A stretch of 64,000 bases of DNA. It comes from a virus. Location: positions 1 to 64,000 of the IMG/VR virus record IMGVR_UViG_3300036398_002892; one strand, 5' to 3'. Below, in pieces: positions 34,937-44,864 of this stretch (its first letter is position 1; each line of letters begins with the position of its first letter). The notes under the pieces were generated by a model, which ran no database searches, was not told where the DNA came from, and saw only the letters and a list, made by a program, of their open reading frames with translations. The translations under genes were made by a program, and so were the position numbers.

Positions 34937-36775
34937 ATGGCAAATAAAAAAATATCGTATACTACGAGAGATTTTCAATCAATTAGAACTGAGTTAATAA
35001 ACTTTACAAGAACTTATTATCCGGATTTAGTTGACAATTTTAATGATGCAAGTGTGTTCTCTGTATTATTAGACCTAAACGCTGCGGTTACCGACAACCT
35101 TCAATTCAACATAGATAGAAGTATTCAAGAGACGGTATTACAGTATGCTCAACAAAGGTCATCAGTATTTAACATTGCCAAAACTTATGGGTTAAAAGTT
35201 CCGGGTCAAAGACCGTCAGTAGCTTTAGTTGATTTTTCAATTACTGTACCGGCTTTTGGTGATAAAGAGGATTTAAGATATTGTGGTATTTTACGTAGAG
35301 GTTCTCAAGTAAGTGGTGCTGGTCAAGTATTTGAAACTGTTTATGATATTGATTTTTCATCACCATCAAATGCGGATGGGTTTCCTAATAGATTAAAAAT
35401 TCCAAATTTTGATTCAAACAATAAGTTATTAAATTATACTATTGTAAAACGTGAGACCATTGTTAACGGTATTACTAAAGTTTTCAAGAGAGTTATTACT
35501 GCTAATGACGTAAGACCATTTTTTGAAATATTTTTACCTGAAAAGACCGTATTAGGTGTAACAAGTGTGTTATTGAAAGATGGTACTCAATATGCCAATG
35601 TACCTTCAAATCAAGAATTTTTAGGTGTTGATAATAGATGGTTTGAAGTTCAAGCTTTAGCTCAAGATAGAGTTTTTATTGAAGACCCAACAAAAGTTTC
35701 TGACAACCCCGGGATTAAAGTAGGTAGATATGTAAATACTGCCACTAAATTTATTACGGAATTTACACCTGAAGGGTTCTTTAAAATGACCTTTGGTGGA
35801 GGTAGTCAATCTGCTGACGAACAATTAAGAGAATTTGCTCGAGATGGTAAACCATTAAATTTATACAAATATTCTAATAACTTTGCGTTAGGTAGCACTT
35901 TAAAACCTAATTCAACCCTATTCGTTCAATATAGGATTGGTGGTGGTACAGGAAGTAATTTAGGTGTTGGAGTTATTACACAAATTGGAACAGTTTCATT
36001 CTTTGTAAATGGTCCGTCTGAATCTGTTAATACTACAGTTGTTAATTCATTAAGATGTAACAACGTAACAGCGGCTATAGGTGGGGCAAATTATCCAACA
36101 ACAGAAGAAGTTAGGAATTTAGTATCGTATAACTTTACGGCTCAAAACAGAGCAGTTACTGTAAATGATTATGAATCAATTATTAGAACAATGCCATCAC
36201 AATTTGGTGCACCGGCTAAAGTTGCAATAACTGAAGAAAACAATAAAATTAAAGTTCAAATGTTATCATATGATGAGACCGGTAGATTAACCGAGATAGT
36301 TTCAAACACATTAAAAAATAATGTGGCGAATTATCTATCAAATTACCGTATGATTAATGATTATGTATCAATTGAAAGTGCAAATGTTATTGACTTAGCT
36401 ATAAATGTTGATGTTGTGTTAGATAATTCACAAAATCAAGGTTCAATTATTTCTCAAGTAATTAATATAATCACAGATTATTTTGACCCGACAAACCAAG
36501 AAATGGGTGAAAATGTTAATGTATCGGAATTAAGAAGATTAGTTCAAAGTGAAAATGGTATTATTTCCGTTTCTGATATGACATTTTTTAATAAAGTTGG
36601 TGGTCAATATTCTTCATCTCAAACATCTCAAAGATATATCGATTCGGAAACAAAACAAATTGAATTAGTTGATGATACAATTTTTGCCGAACCAAGACAA
36701 GTGTATCAAGTTAGATATCCAAACAAAGATATCAATGTGAGAGTTAAAAATATTAAAACGGTTAATTTCTCTTAG
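34937..36775 (+). CDS. Baseplate wedge protein gp6-like (BaseplateJ-type)
   Basis: 612 residues. The N-terminal segment ISYTTRDFQSIRTELINF followed by DNFNDASVFSVLLDLNAA is characteristic of gp6/J-type wedge proteins, which form the iris ring of the baseplate. The central region with FGGGSQSADEQL and LFVQYRIGGGTGSN, and the C-terminal NDYESIIRTMPSQFGAP segment, match the family. Size is close to T4 gp6 (660). It pairs with gp25 upstream. Confidence 0.9.
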   Translation: MANKKISYTTRDFQSIRTELINFTRTYYPDLVDNFNDASVFSVLLDLNAAVTDNLQFNIDRSIQETVLQYAQQRSSVFNIAKTYGLKVPGQRPSVALVDFSITVPAFGDKEDLRYCGILRRGSQVSGAGQVFETVYDIDFSSPSNADGFPNRLKIPNFDSNNKLLNYTIVKRETIVNGITKVFKRVITANDVRPFFEIFLPEKTVLGVTSVLLKDGTQYANVPSNQEFLGVDNRWFEVQALAQDRVFIEDPTKVSDNPGIKVGRYVNTATKFITEFTPEGFFKMTFGGGSQSADEQLREFARDGKPLNLYKYSNNFALGSTLKPNSTLFVQYRIGGGTGSNLGVGVITQIGTVSFFVNGPSESVNTTVVNSLRCNNVTAAIGGANYPTTEEVRNLVSYNFTAQNRAVTVNDYESIIRTMPSQFGAPAKVAITEENNKIKVQMLSYDETGRLTEIVSNTLKNNVANYLSNYRMINDYVSIESANVIDLAINVDVVLDNSQNQGSIISQVINIITDYFDPTNQEMGENVNVSELRRLVQSENGIISVSDMTFFNKVGGQYSSSQTSQRYIDSETKQIELVDDTIFAEPRQVYQVRYPNKDINVRVKNIKTVNFS

Positions 36776-36824
36776 CAATTTATTTTAAAATTTATTGAAT
36801 TATCTTTTGAAAATAGTATATAAA

Positions 36825-36835
36825 CTATTTATTAA
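36825..36835 (+). promoter_or_regulatory. TATTTAT-type candidate promoter
   Basis: CTATTTATTAA lies about 12 nt before the ATG at 36847 in the 71-nt gap after gp6; the rest of the gap is A/T-only sequence without a visible gene or hairpin. Confidence 0.35.
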
Positions 36836-36846
36836 AAAAGATTATT

Positions 36847-39800
36847 ATGTCCAATTCATTTAGAATACGTACAGAGCCGGGTGTTGACAAATCACTTAAC
36901 GTCTTGATAGACCAAGAATTTGAGTATTTAGAAATATTATCTCTAAAATTATTACAAAGTCAAATATACACTAGACAATGCTCTGATTACGGGGTTATTG
37001 TTGGTAGGGTAAGTGTGAACAATGGTTTTGGTATTCCAAATGCTAAAGTTTCTGTGTTTATACCTTTAGACACAAATGACGAACTTAATCCGGTTACTTC
37101 TGATTTATATCCGTATAAAACATTAACAGATTTGAATGAAGATGGTTATAGATATAATCTACTACCATATGTTAAATCTCATAGTGGACATAATCCAACA
37201 GGAACTTTTTTTAATCGGGAGGATGTTTTAACCGACCCAACTTTAATACAGGTATATGACAAATACTTCAAATACTCTACAGTAACAAACTCTAGCGGTG
37301 ACTATATGATTTTTGGTGTACCAACCGGAAGTCAAACAGTTGTTGTTGATATTGACTTATCAGATATTGGGGAATTCTCATTATCACCCCAAGATTTGAT
37401 AAGAATGGGTCTTGCAACGCCAGCTCAAGTTGCGGGTATAAATTTTAAATCTTCTACAAATTTAAATTCGTTACCTCAAATTATTAATTTTAATAGAACT
37501 ATTGAGGTTGAGCCGTTATGGGGTCAACCTGAAATATGTAATTTGGGTATAACAAGAACTGATTTTGATTTATCTAAAGAATCCGGTATTGATATTAGAC
37601 CAACATCCATCTTTATGGGTTCGATTGTTTCAAGTAACGATGACGAAGCCCTTCCAAGAAATTGTAAACCCCGACTTAAATCCGGTTCACAATGTACTTT
37701 AGTGACCGGTCCGGGAGAAATATTGGCTATAAGACAAACTATTTTTTTAGACGCTCAAGGTAAACCAATTTTAGAGACAGTGGATTTAGAAGAGGGTGGT
37801 CAAGTTATTGATGATAATGGTGCGTGGTTAGTAGATGTCCCAATGAATTTGGATTATTTAATAACTAATGAGTTTGGTGAACAAGTTATATCTGATGACC
37901 CTAAAAAAGGTATTCCAACTAAAGGTAAATATCGTTTCAAAGTTAAATGGAATCAATCACCATCAATATCAGAACCTGTTAGAAGAGGGTATTTTTTAGT
38001 ACCAAATGTTAAAGAACATGGTTGGACTAATAGTGGTTCAAACCCAAACGCAACACTTAAAAAAAAGTCATACGCGTTTAGTTTAGATTGGGATGATTAT
38101 GTTGATTTTCAATCGGCAATAGATTGTACAGATACGTTTTATTTAATGCAATATAATAAAGTTTATACTGTCTCTCAATTAGTTGACCAATATAGAAAAG
38201 GTTATTTAAATACACAATTTATAGGTATTAAAAATATTTTAGATGAATCTTGTGAAAGTGAAAATAACAAGTTCCCAACAAATGATGGTGTTTTTAGGTT
38301 TGACTTAATTTATTTTTTATTTTGGATTATGTTATTTTTATTCAGACCGGTTTTTATATCATTAATACCTGTTATTCATATTCTTTGGTTTGTTCTTAAA
38401 ATTTTAGCATTACTTTTAACAGTGATTATCGCTATTATTATGACAGTTGTTATTTTAATTTGTAATATTTTATATGGTATTGTAAGTGTTTTGGCTAATT
38501 TACCTAATTGGTTAGGTGGTAAAACATTTAAAAAATGGAAAGATAAATTGGATTGTCCTACTTTTGCGGATTTAAATAAAATGATAAAGGATATTAATGA
38601 ATTTCCTGATAAATTAAAAAACATTAAAATACCTAATTTATCATATCCTGAATGTTCATTTTGTGATTGTGGGGATAACAGTAATTTACCTAAAGATGAA
38701 CCGGGTGTGGAACAGTTAGCGGTAGATACTGAAGATGTTACACAATATGAAGGGGTTGGTACGTCGTTACTAACACCATTTCAAATTTCTTCACAATATG
38801 GTAATAAACCTAGCTATTCAGGAACATCAGGTAACCCTGGTATTTATAGCTCAGATTCTAACTATCAGTTTATGTTTGCGGGGCAATCTTTAGGGTTTAC
38901 TGAACAGGAAACTTTAACGGTTTCTACTAGAGTACCTGAAATGGTGATATCTACAAATAATGATGAGAATACCGCGGCTAGTGGTACATCAGAACCTGAT
39001 TCACCAGAGTTTGCATATTTCACATCAAGTTTAACTATACCTGAAAGATTAAATTTATTTAACACCAAGGCAAAATATTTTAATGAAAGTCCTAGTAATC
39101 CGGGAGGTGGTGTTAATAGAATTAAAGTAACATTTCAACCGAATTTGAATAATCCATTAACTAAATTTCACTATGATAATGTAATCGCGATTGTTTGTAC
39201 ACCAAATGCTACTAATTTAGAACCTGGTACCATGTTGTCTTTCCAAGATTTTGCACTATCAAAAGATAAAAATGTTATTAATACCGGAACAACATTAAAT
39301 GAGTATGGTACAAATACCATTACAGGTACGACAATAAATAGTGGGTCAACAACTAATCCCGGAACAATAAAAATTAACTATGCGAATCCGAATGGTTCGG
39401 GTAATATGCCTACAGAGGTAGAATATCAAATTGTTACTTTTTCAGGTGACCCTAAATATGCTAGATTCCCTATGGATGTTGAATATTTTCAAGTTATTAC
39501 AGGTATGACTTATTCTGAATATAGCGGAATGTGTAATAGTAACACGGCTTCATCACCTAATGATTGGAATAGTAATAATTCATTTAATAATAGGTTTTTA
39601 AGTAACGATATGAGATTTTATCGTATAACTCAATTTCAAACTGATGATACAGTAAGTGGGTTTCCTTGTGGTAGACCATTATCTTGGGATACTACTGAAA
39701 GGTTTTTTTCTCCTGTCGAGTATTATAAATCAATTGAGAAACAAAGAGTCATATTTTTAGTTAGAGGTGTTGACCCTAATTCATCTAGAACTAAAGTTCA

Positions 39801-42207
39801 ATATGATTTAAGTCGATTATTTGGTTATAATTTTGGTAATTCATCAACAATAATAACAGGTAATAATTATAAATTAAATTACCCAATTCAAGGTACTTTA
39901 AATTGTGTTAATCATATTACCACAAGTAATTTAACATCTAATTTTTATTTTAATTCGTTTCGTTTTGAACCATCTATAACACCACCTCCACCAACAGTTC
40001 TACCACCACTACCACCATTACCTGAAACGTTTGGTTTTAGTTCGTTCACGAGTAATCTACATACATTTTATTCTAATCTAGATTCGACAAATGGTAGTTT
40101 TACTCCCGGACAAGGGGCTCTACCATTGTCGTCAGTCACATTACCATCATCTTCCCCAATTAAAGTGGTTAATGATTACATAAATAATTCTCCACCACCA
40201 TTTTCATTTTCGGATGGAACACAAGGTTGGAATGGGTTTATTGTTGAGTGGGATATTCAGTATACTCGTCTTGTTAATTGTGTTGGGCCTTTTACTAAAC
40301 TTTATAATAGAAGGGCCGGTACTGAAAATGTGTCACCAACTGATAATAGAGGTTACTATCCTGGTGAGATTGTTGAGGGTGGTTCAATGTTTTATCAAAG
40401 ATTAAATATAAACCAAGCCATATCGCCAGACCCACTTTTACTTGATAATGTTTACTACGCACCAAAATATCCAAGCTCGGGAACAACACCTGCAGAAATT
40501 ACGGCAGCGTCTTTAATTTTTAATTTAAATAGTACGAATCAAACTAAAATAGTGATGAGGTCGGATAGATTACCGACTTCAACATTAGTTCAGAATAATT
40601 TAGGTAATAGTTTTCCGTTACATACAAATAGTAATTTTGTAATCTTTGTTGTGACTGATGATGGTGCGACTATTAATCAAAGTGTTGGTGGGACGGGGTC
40701 ATCAAGTGTATTTGTGGGAGAAGCAGGTGCTTTTGCTCCTGAACCAATTGTTGGCCCGGATGCTGAACCAGAGCTTGTTAATCAAATTTTAAAGTCATTT
40801 AATTGTGGCGATATGGCACCGTTAGGTTGTTATTATAGTGATGAACCTTCTCCGGGTAAATATAATTTAAAAATATACGATAAAGGAAATCCTTGTTGGA
40901 GTTTTGGTTCCGGTAAAGTTAAGTTTGACGGTGGTTGCTATATATTGATTACTCAACCAATACTTTCTTTATTATCGGGTCAAGATTTTCAAGTAGTGTT
41001 TGAATGGACAAATAGGATTCAAGTAATGTTTGGTGCGTGTAGAAACGTATTTTCACATTTATTTACGAACAATTGGATTAATGGGGTTCTTTATCCTTTT
41101 TCATTTTCTAATGATATTGTTTTCAATAGTCAAAATCGACCTGTGAGTAGAATTTGTAGTGAAAATATTTATTTTGACCAAGATACCAATAATTTTTATT
41201 ATAGAAGTAGTCCTTGGAATGATAGTACTTCTGAATTTGTTGGTATGGATAGACCAGAACCGAATCCTATTATAAGTGGTATATTTGGTGGTTATGGAGG
41301 TAATTTAAAAAATTTAAAATATCCAACAACTATCATGGATTTAGGTCCAAGAAACTTATATATACAAGAATTGGTCATGTCTGATGATTTTGATGGGTAT
41401 GTTGCTAATCGATTAAATACGTCAAGTTATGGTGATGTTTCTGAATTATTAAATCTTTTAATTATTACAAGATTAGCTAGTCCCGGATTTTTGGAAAGAA
41501 TTGGGGTAACTAATGTCGGTATCCTATCATTTTTCAGTAGAACTAAACTTATGATTGATGGTGATTACGCTCAAATGATTGCAATTAATTCTGAATTATC
41601 GGTGGCGCCGTTCCAATCGTTAAATTATCCTGACAATCCTGCTGGACAGCAAAACCCAATATATTATAACCCGTCAAGTGATATTAATAAGGTGGTGTTT
41701 GGTGTTTTCTTTTCTTCAGATACTCAAACGCGAGATTTTATATCACCAAAAAGAACGATTATTGACCCTGATGGGATTGCGAATCAACCGTGTACTTTTA
41801 GTTATTTTTCGGTATTCACTCAAACGGTTCCATTTTATCAATGGAATATAAAACCAGATGACACCAATAGTATTTTTGGGTCTCAAAAAAATGGGTGGTA
41901 TACTAATCCAATAAACAATCCGGCATTTTTTAATTATCCTTATCAATTGTTAGACAGAATTGAACCTTCATCAAGATATATGAGAACATCTCAAAGTCCT
42001 GAAAACAAATACTTTAAAGGTTATATTTATTCTGTTTATCCTGATGGAACATTAAATCCGGAGTTTAACTCTATTGAATCAAATTCATACGATGACAGAT
42101 TGTTTAATACCGGAGCTCCGTTTTATTTTTATTTTGGATTGAAAAAAGGTAAATCGGCATTTGATAGATTCACAACTAAATGGTTAGATACAACAACAAC
42201 ATTATAA
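36847..42207 (+). CDS. Giant baseplate/wedge-associated protein with hydrophobic segment
   Basis: 1786 residues, in the place of T4 gp7. The N-terminal region (about 45-170) looks like a carboxypeptidase-regulatory-type beta sandwich (GVIVGRVSVNNGFGIPNAKV and NSSGDYMIFGVPTGSQ). Residues ~486-550 are an almost uninterrupted hydrophobic run (WIMLFLFRPVFISLIPVIH and onward), long enough for two or three membrane spans, followed by a basic stretch and a Cys cluster CSFCDCGD (about 600-612). The remainder is Asn/Ser/Pro-rich beta protein with a proline block PPPPTVLPPLPPLPE near 1045-1060. No signal peptide. I infer a wedge or peripheral baseplate component; the membrane-like part is exceptional for a virion protein. 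Confidence 0.7.
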   Translation: MSNSFRIRTEPGVDKSLNVLIDQEFEYLEILSLKLLQSQIYTRQCSDYGVIVGRVSVNNGFGIPNAKVSVFIPLDTNDELNPVTSDLYPYKTLTDLNEDGYRYNLLPYVKSHSGHNPTGTFFNREDVLTDPTLIQVYDKYFKYSTVTNSSGDYMIFGVPTGSQTVVVDIDLSDIGEFSLSPQDLIRMGLATPAQVAGINFKSSTNLNSLPQIINFNRTIEVEPLWGQPEICNLGITRTDFDLSKESGIDIRPTSIFMGSIVSSNDDEALPRNCKPRLKSGSQCTLVTGPGEILAIRQTIFLDAQGKPILETVDLEEGGQVIDDNGAWLVDVPMNLDYLITNEFGEQVISDDPKKGIPTKGKYRFKVKWNQSPSISEPVRRGYFLVPNVKEHGWTNSGSNPNATLKKKSYAFSLDWDDYVDFQSAIDCTDTFYLMQYNKVYTVSQLVDQYRKGYLNTQFIGIKNILDESCESENNKFPTNDGVFRFDLIYFLFWIMLFLFRPVFISLIPVIHILWFVLKILALLLTVIIAIIMTVVILICNILYGIVSVLANLPNWLGGKTFKKWKDKLDCPTFADLNKMIKDINEFPDKLKNIKIPNLSYPECSFCDCGDNSNLPKDEPGVEQLAVDTEDVTQYEGVGTSLLTPFQISSQYGNKPSYSGTSGNPGIYSSDSNYQFMFAGQSLGFTEQETLTVSTRVPEMVISTNNDENTAASGTSEPDSPEFAYFTSSLTIPERLNLFNTKAKYFNESPSNPGGGVNRIKVTFQPNLNNPLTKFHYDNVIAIVCTPNATNLEPGTMLSFQDFALSKDKNVINTGTTLNEYGTNTITGTTINSGSTTNPGTIKINYANPNGSGNMPTEVEYQIVTFSGDPKYARFPMDVEYFQVITGMTYSEYSGMCNSNTASSPNDWNSNNSFNNRFLSNDMRFYRITQFQTDDTVSGFPCGRPLSWDTTERFFSPVEYYKSIEKQRVIFLVRGVDPNSSRTKVQYDLSRLFGYNFGNSSTIITGNNYKLNYPIQGTLNCVNHITTSNLTSNFYFNSFRFEPSITPPPPTVLPPLPPLPETFGFSSFTSNLHTFYSNLDSTNGSFTPGQGALPLSSVTLPSSSPIKVVNDYINNSPPPFSFSDGTQGWNGFIVEWDIQYTRLVNCVGPFTKLYNRRAGTENVSPTDNRGYYPGEIVEGGSMFYQRLNINQAISPDPLLLDNVYYAPKYPSSGTTPAEITAASLIFNLNSTNQTKIVMRSDRLPTSTLVQNNLGNSFPLHTNSNFVIFVVTDDGATINQSVGGTGSSSVFVGEAGAFAPEPIVGPDAEPELVNQILKSFNCGDMAPLGCYYSDEPSPGKYNLKIYDKGNPCWSFGSGKVKFDGGCYILITQPILSLLSGQDFQVVFEWTNRIQVMFGACRNVFSHLFTNNWINGVLYPFSFSNDIVFNSQNRPVSRICSENIYFDQDTNNFYYRSSPWNDSTSEFVGMDRPEPNPIISGIFGGYGGNLKNLKYPTTIMDLGPRNLYIQELVMSDDFDGYVANRLNTSSYGDVSELLNLLIITRLASPGFLERIGVTNVGILSFFSRTKLMIDGDYAQMIAINSELSVAPFQSLNYPDNPAGQQNPIYYNPSSDINKVVFGVFFSSDTQTRDFISPKRTIIDPDGIANQPCTFSYFSVFTQTVPFYQWNIKPDDTNSIFGSQKNGWYTNPINNPAFFNYPYQLLDRIEPSSRYMRTSQSPENKYFKGYIYSVYPDGTLNPEFNSIESNSYDDRLFNTGAPFYFYFGLKKGKSAFDRFTTKWLDTTTTL

Positions 42208-42208
42208 T

Positions 42209-44071
42209 ATGGGAAATAGAATTGATACTAGAGTAATTTTAGGTTCTTTACGATATAAATCGGCACCGGACACCAATCTGATGTTCAATGTTCCATTAGT
42301 TCAAACCGCTCAAATAAATGTTGAATTTGATAGGAATATTGATGTTAGTTTGGAACAAGTGTTTGATGATGAAAGACAAAAATCTGACATATTTAGACCT
42401 ACCTGTAAATTTTCATTATTATTTAATAATTCATATACAGGTAGTACGGATTACATGCCATTTGAAAATAATCTGTATTATGTTAATGAAGCTCAAGCGG
42501 CTGCGGATAATTGTACCCCAACTGGTATAAATCCAAGTGTTATTTGGTCAGGATTTCCACAATATAATGAATTTGATTTCATTAGAACTGATTACAATGT
42601 TCCGGGTTATACTCAACCACCATATAATCATTTGACGTTTGTAAGCAAAAGTGCTTCAACATATAATTGGACACATTATGTTAGTTATCCATTTGAAAAT
42701 GATTATCAAAAACAATTAAACGCAATTATAAAAATACCTTCAATTTCAAACGCTGTTACATTAGATTGGGTTGCTTCAGATGGTATTCCTTTTGTGGTTG
42801 AAAATGATGATACAACAGTATACAACGGAAGAGGGATTATTAAATGTATATGTCCGATGAAACACGGATTAATACCGGGAGAATTTGTTAAATTAAATTT
42901 TAATTATAATGGGGTTGATACTTTTGAAGTATATAGTTTAGGTGATGGAAAATACGAAAGTGATTTATATGTTTTTAACATTTTTAATGTTGGGTTTACA
43001 GGAACAACATTTACTACAGGAACAGAAGGGACGTTTAAACGAATTATAAACAGTGATAACCCAAGTGATACTATCTCAACATATTATGTTAGAAGACATA
43101 AAATTTTAACAAACCCTGATAATGCGATTTTAGTAAATGCGGGATTTGACCAAAATATTTTTGGCGTTAAGAAAAAATATGAAAGTAGTGGTTTTACACC
43201 TAACAGAATTGCTAGAGTTTCAATAAAGGAAGGTGCTCAATCTTACACATTATCATTTGATAAAGACGTTAAAATTAATGATTTAATTGATAATCAAAAA
43301 AGACCTTTAACTGAATTATTTTTTACAACAATTTGGAAAGGTTATTTTGGTTATACGTTTGGTAGGTTAATTGGACCGGGATTGGGTTATCAGGGTATGA
43401 AGTTTGGTTATGATTTTAATTTACCTTTAAATCCCCAAACTAAATTACCTTCATATTGGTGGAGTGAACTAAATAATAATTCGGATACAAACATTCCAAT
43501 AGATACCTATGTGAATACAACGTTAGGACCAAATGGTTTACCATTGGCTCAATATAATGGAGTACCAATAGTTTTCACATATAATAGGTCTTTAAAGGAA
43601 GGTGATACTTTAGATGGGGATTATTGTGAGTGGAATAATTTTGAACAAACAGAAAGAGTTATATCTAATTTATATCATAAGATAACGTATAACGCAAAAG
43701 TATTTAATATTGGAAGACCAACTAGTTCAACAGGTTATCGTATGTCTTTGGACAATCCTTACGGGTATTATTATCAACCACATAATAGTTTAACTATTAG
43801 ACAATTCTCAGATTACATTGAGGAGGGAGATAAGAAAAATGTGGTGGATGTTCCTAATTATGCGTATTACTCTCCAAGTAAAGATACTTTTTTATGGAAG
43901 GATTTATATAGTTACGGATTTATTGATTCTAATAATATTGGGGTTAATTATCCATTTTTAAATGGGTCTCATTACCCTTATACAAATATTATTTTTAGAA
44001 TAATACCTGAAGGTACTAATTATAATGAACAGACAATAACCGCAGAACCAATAATAGACGATTGTGAGTAA
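42209..44071 (+). CDS. Virion structural protein (620 aa), baseplate region
   Basis: Starts 2 nt after the preceding stop. Beta-rich, with many Asn/Tyr/Gly and few charged patches; no enzyme motif, coiled coil or membrane segment. Recognisable motifs are lacking. Position between the giant wedge protein and other structural genes, together with composition, makes a baseplate or wedge role (as for T4 gp8) plausible. The 3' end overlaps the next gene by 8 nt. Confidence 0.65.
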   Translation: MGNRIDTRVILGSLRYKSAPDTNLMFNVPLVQTAQINVEFDRNIDVSLEQVFDDERQKSDIFRPTCKFSLLFNNSYTGSTDYMPFENNLYYVNEAQAAADNCTPTGINPSVIWSGFPQYNEFDFIRTDYNVPGYTQPPYNHLTFVSKSASTYNWTHYVSYPFENDYQKQLNAIIKIPSISNAVTLDWVASDGIPFVVENDDTTVYNGRGIIKCICPMKHGLIPGEFVKLNFNYNGVDTFEVYSLGDGKYESDLYVFNIFNVGFTGTTFTTGTEGTFKRIINSDNPSDTISTYYVRRHKILTNPDNAILVNAGFDQNIFGVKKKYESSGFTPNRIARVSIKEGAQSYTLSFDKDVKINDLIDNQKRPLTELFFTTIWKGYFGYTFGRLIGPGLGYQGMKFGYDFNLPLNPQTKLPSYWWSELNNNSDTNIPIDTYVNTTLGPNGLPLAQYNGVPIVFTYNRSLKEGDTLDGDYCEWNNFEQTERVISNLYHKITYNAKVFNIGRPTSSTGYRMSLDNPYGYYYQPHNSLTIRQFSDYIEEGDKKNVVDVPNYAYYSPSKDTFLWKDLYSYGFIDSNNIGVNYPFLNGSHYPYTNIIFRIIPEGTNYNEQTITAEPIIDDCE

Positions 44072-44864
44072 TAAATTTAGATTTGTAATCCCAAATGATG
44101 AACAGTACATTCTTTTACCGATTGAACTGAAGTGGGATATGTATGGACAAGAAGATAGTATTGAACTTTATGAGGAAGATGTTATCAAGGATATCATTGG
44201 TGTTGCTGAAGATTTTGAGTTATTGAGATTTTCACATAAACCATATGATAATGATACAAAAACAGATGTTAAATATGATTTTCATTTCTATAGTGGTAAT
44301 GTTAATAATGTTACGACCGCAACAAGTAATGATTGGGTGAATAGTTATTTACCTGAAGGATTTGATAAGAGTGAAATATATTATTATGAAAAACCTTTTA
44401 CCAAGTCATTCTTTAAATTGGATTTCTATGATACAATGGATGGTAAATCACAAACTAATTATTTCACAATAATTATCCCTGTTCAACAGGGGTTTACGGA
44501 ATTGGTTACATTATCTCCTTACATTCCGGATGTTTTAATTAAACGTCCATCTTACAAATTAGATTTTGTTGGTGATAAGGAAGGTTTTTTCATTTATTGG
44601 TTAAAGAATATTAAGTTTTATAATTTAACTACTTTTTATATGAGTGCTAAATTTTTTGATGGTAAGTTAGGTGTGTTTGTTAAAATGATGAAAGTACCTC
44701 AATCATCACCATTGATTCCAAGTGCTTTCGAGTTTGAATCAAAGTATTTTTATTATAAAGTTAATTTAGATTATGTTAATAAAACATATGAGATTTTAGA
44801 TGAGTTAAATGTTAGAGTAGGAACAACTAGTTCCATAAAATGGTATGAATATATAAATCCATAA
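44064..44864 (+). CDS. Virion structural protein (266 aa)
   Basis: Begins with GTG at 44064, overlapping the previous stop by 8 nt; no ATG lies nearby that would keep the coupling. Beta-rich with many Tyr/Phe, e.g. YYYEKPFTKSFFKLDFYD and FYMSAKFFDGKLGVF, resembling a jelly-roll or concanavalin-like layout, but not assignable. The stop overlaps the next start (TAATG). Probably a baseplate or fibre-attachment protein. Confidence 0.6.
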   Translation: MSNKFRFVIPNDEQYILLPIELKWDMYGQEDSIELYEEDVIKDIIGVAEDFELLRFSHKPYDNDTKTDVKYDFHFYSGNVNNVTTATSNDWVNSYLPEGFDKSEIYYYEKPFTKSFFKLDFYDTMDGKSQTNYFTIIIPVQQGFTELVTLSPYIPDVLIKRPSYKLDFVGDKEGFFIYWLKNIKFYNLTTFYMSAKFFDGKLGVFVKMMKVPQSSPLIPSAFEFESKYFYYKVNLDYVNKTYEILDELNVRVGTTSSIKWYEYINP

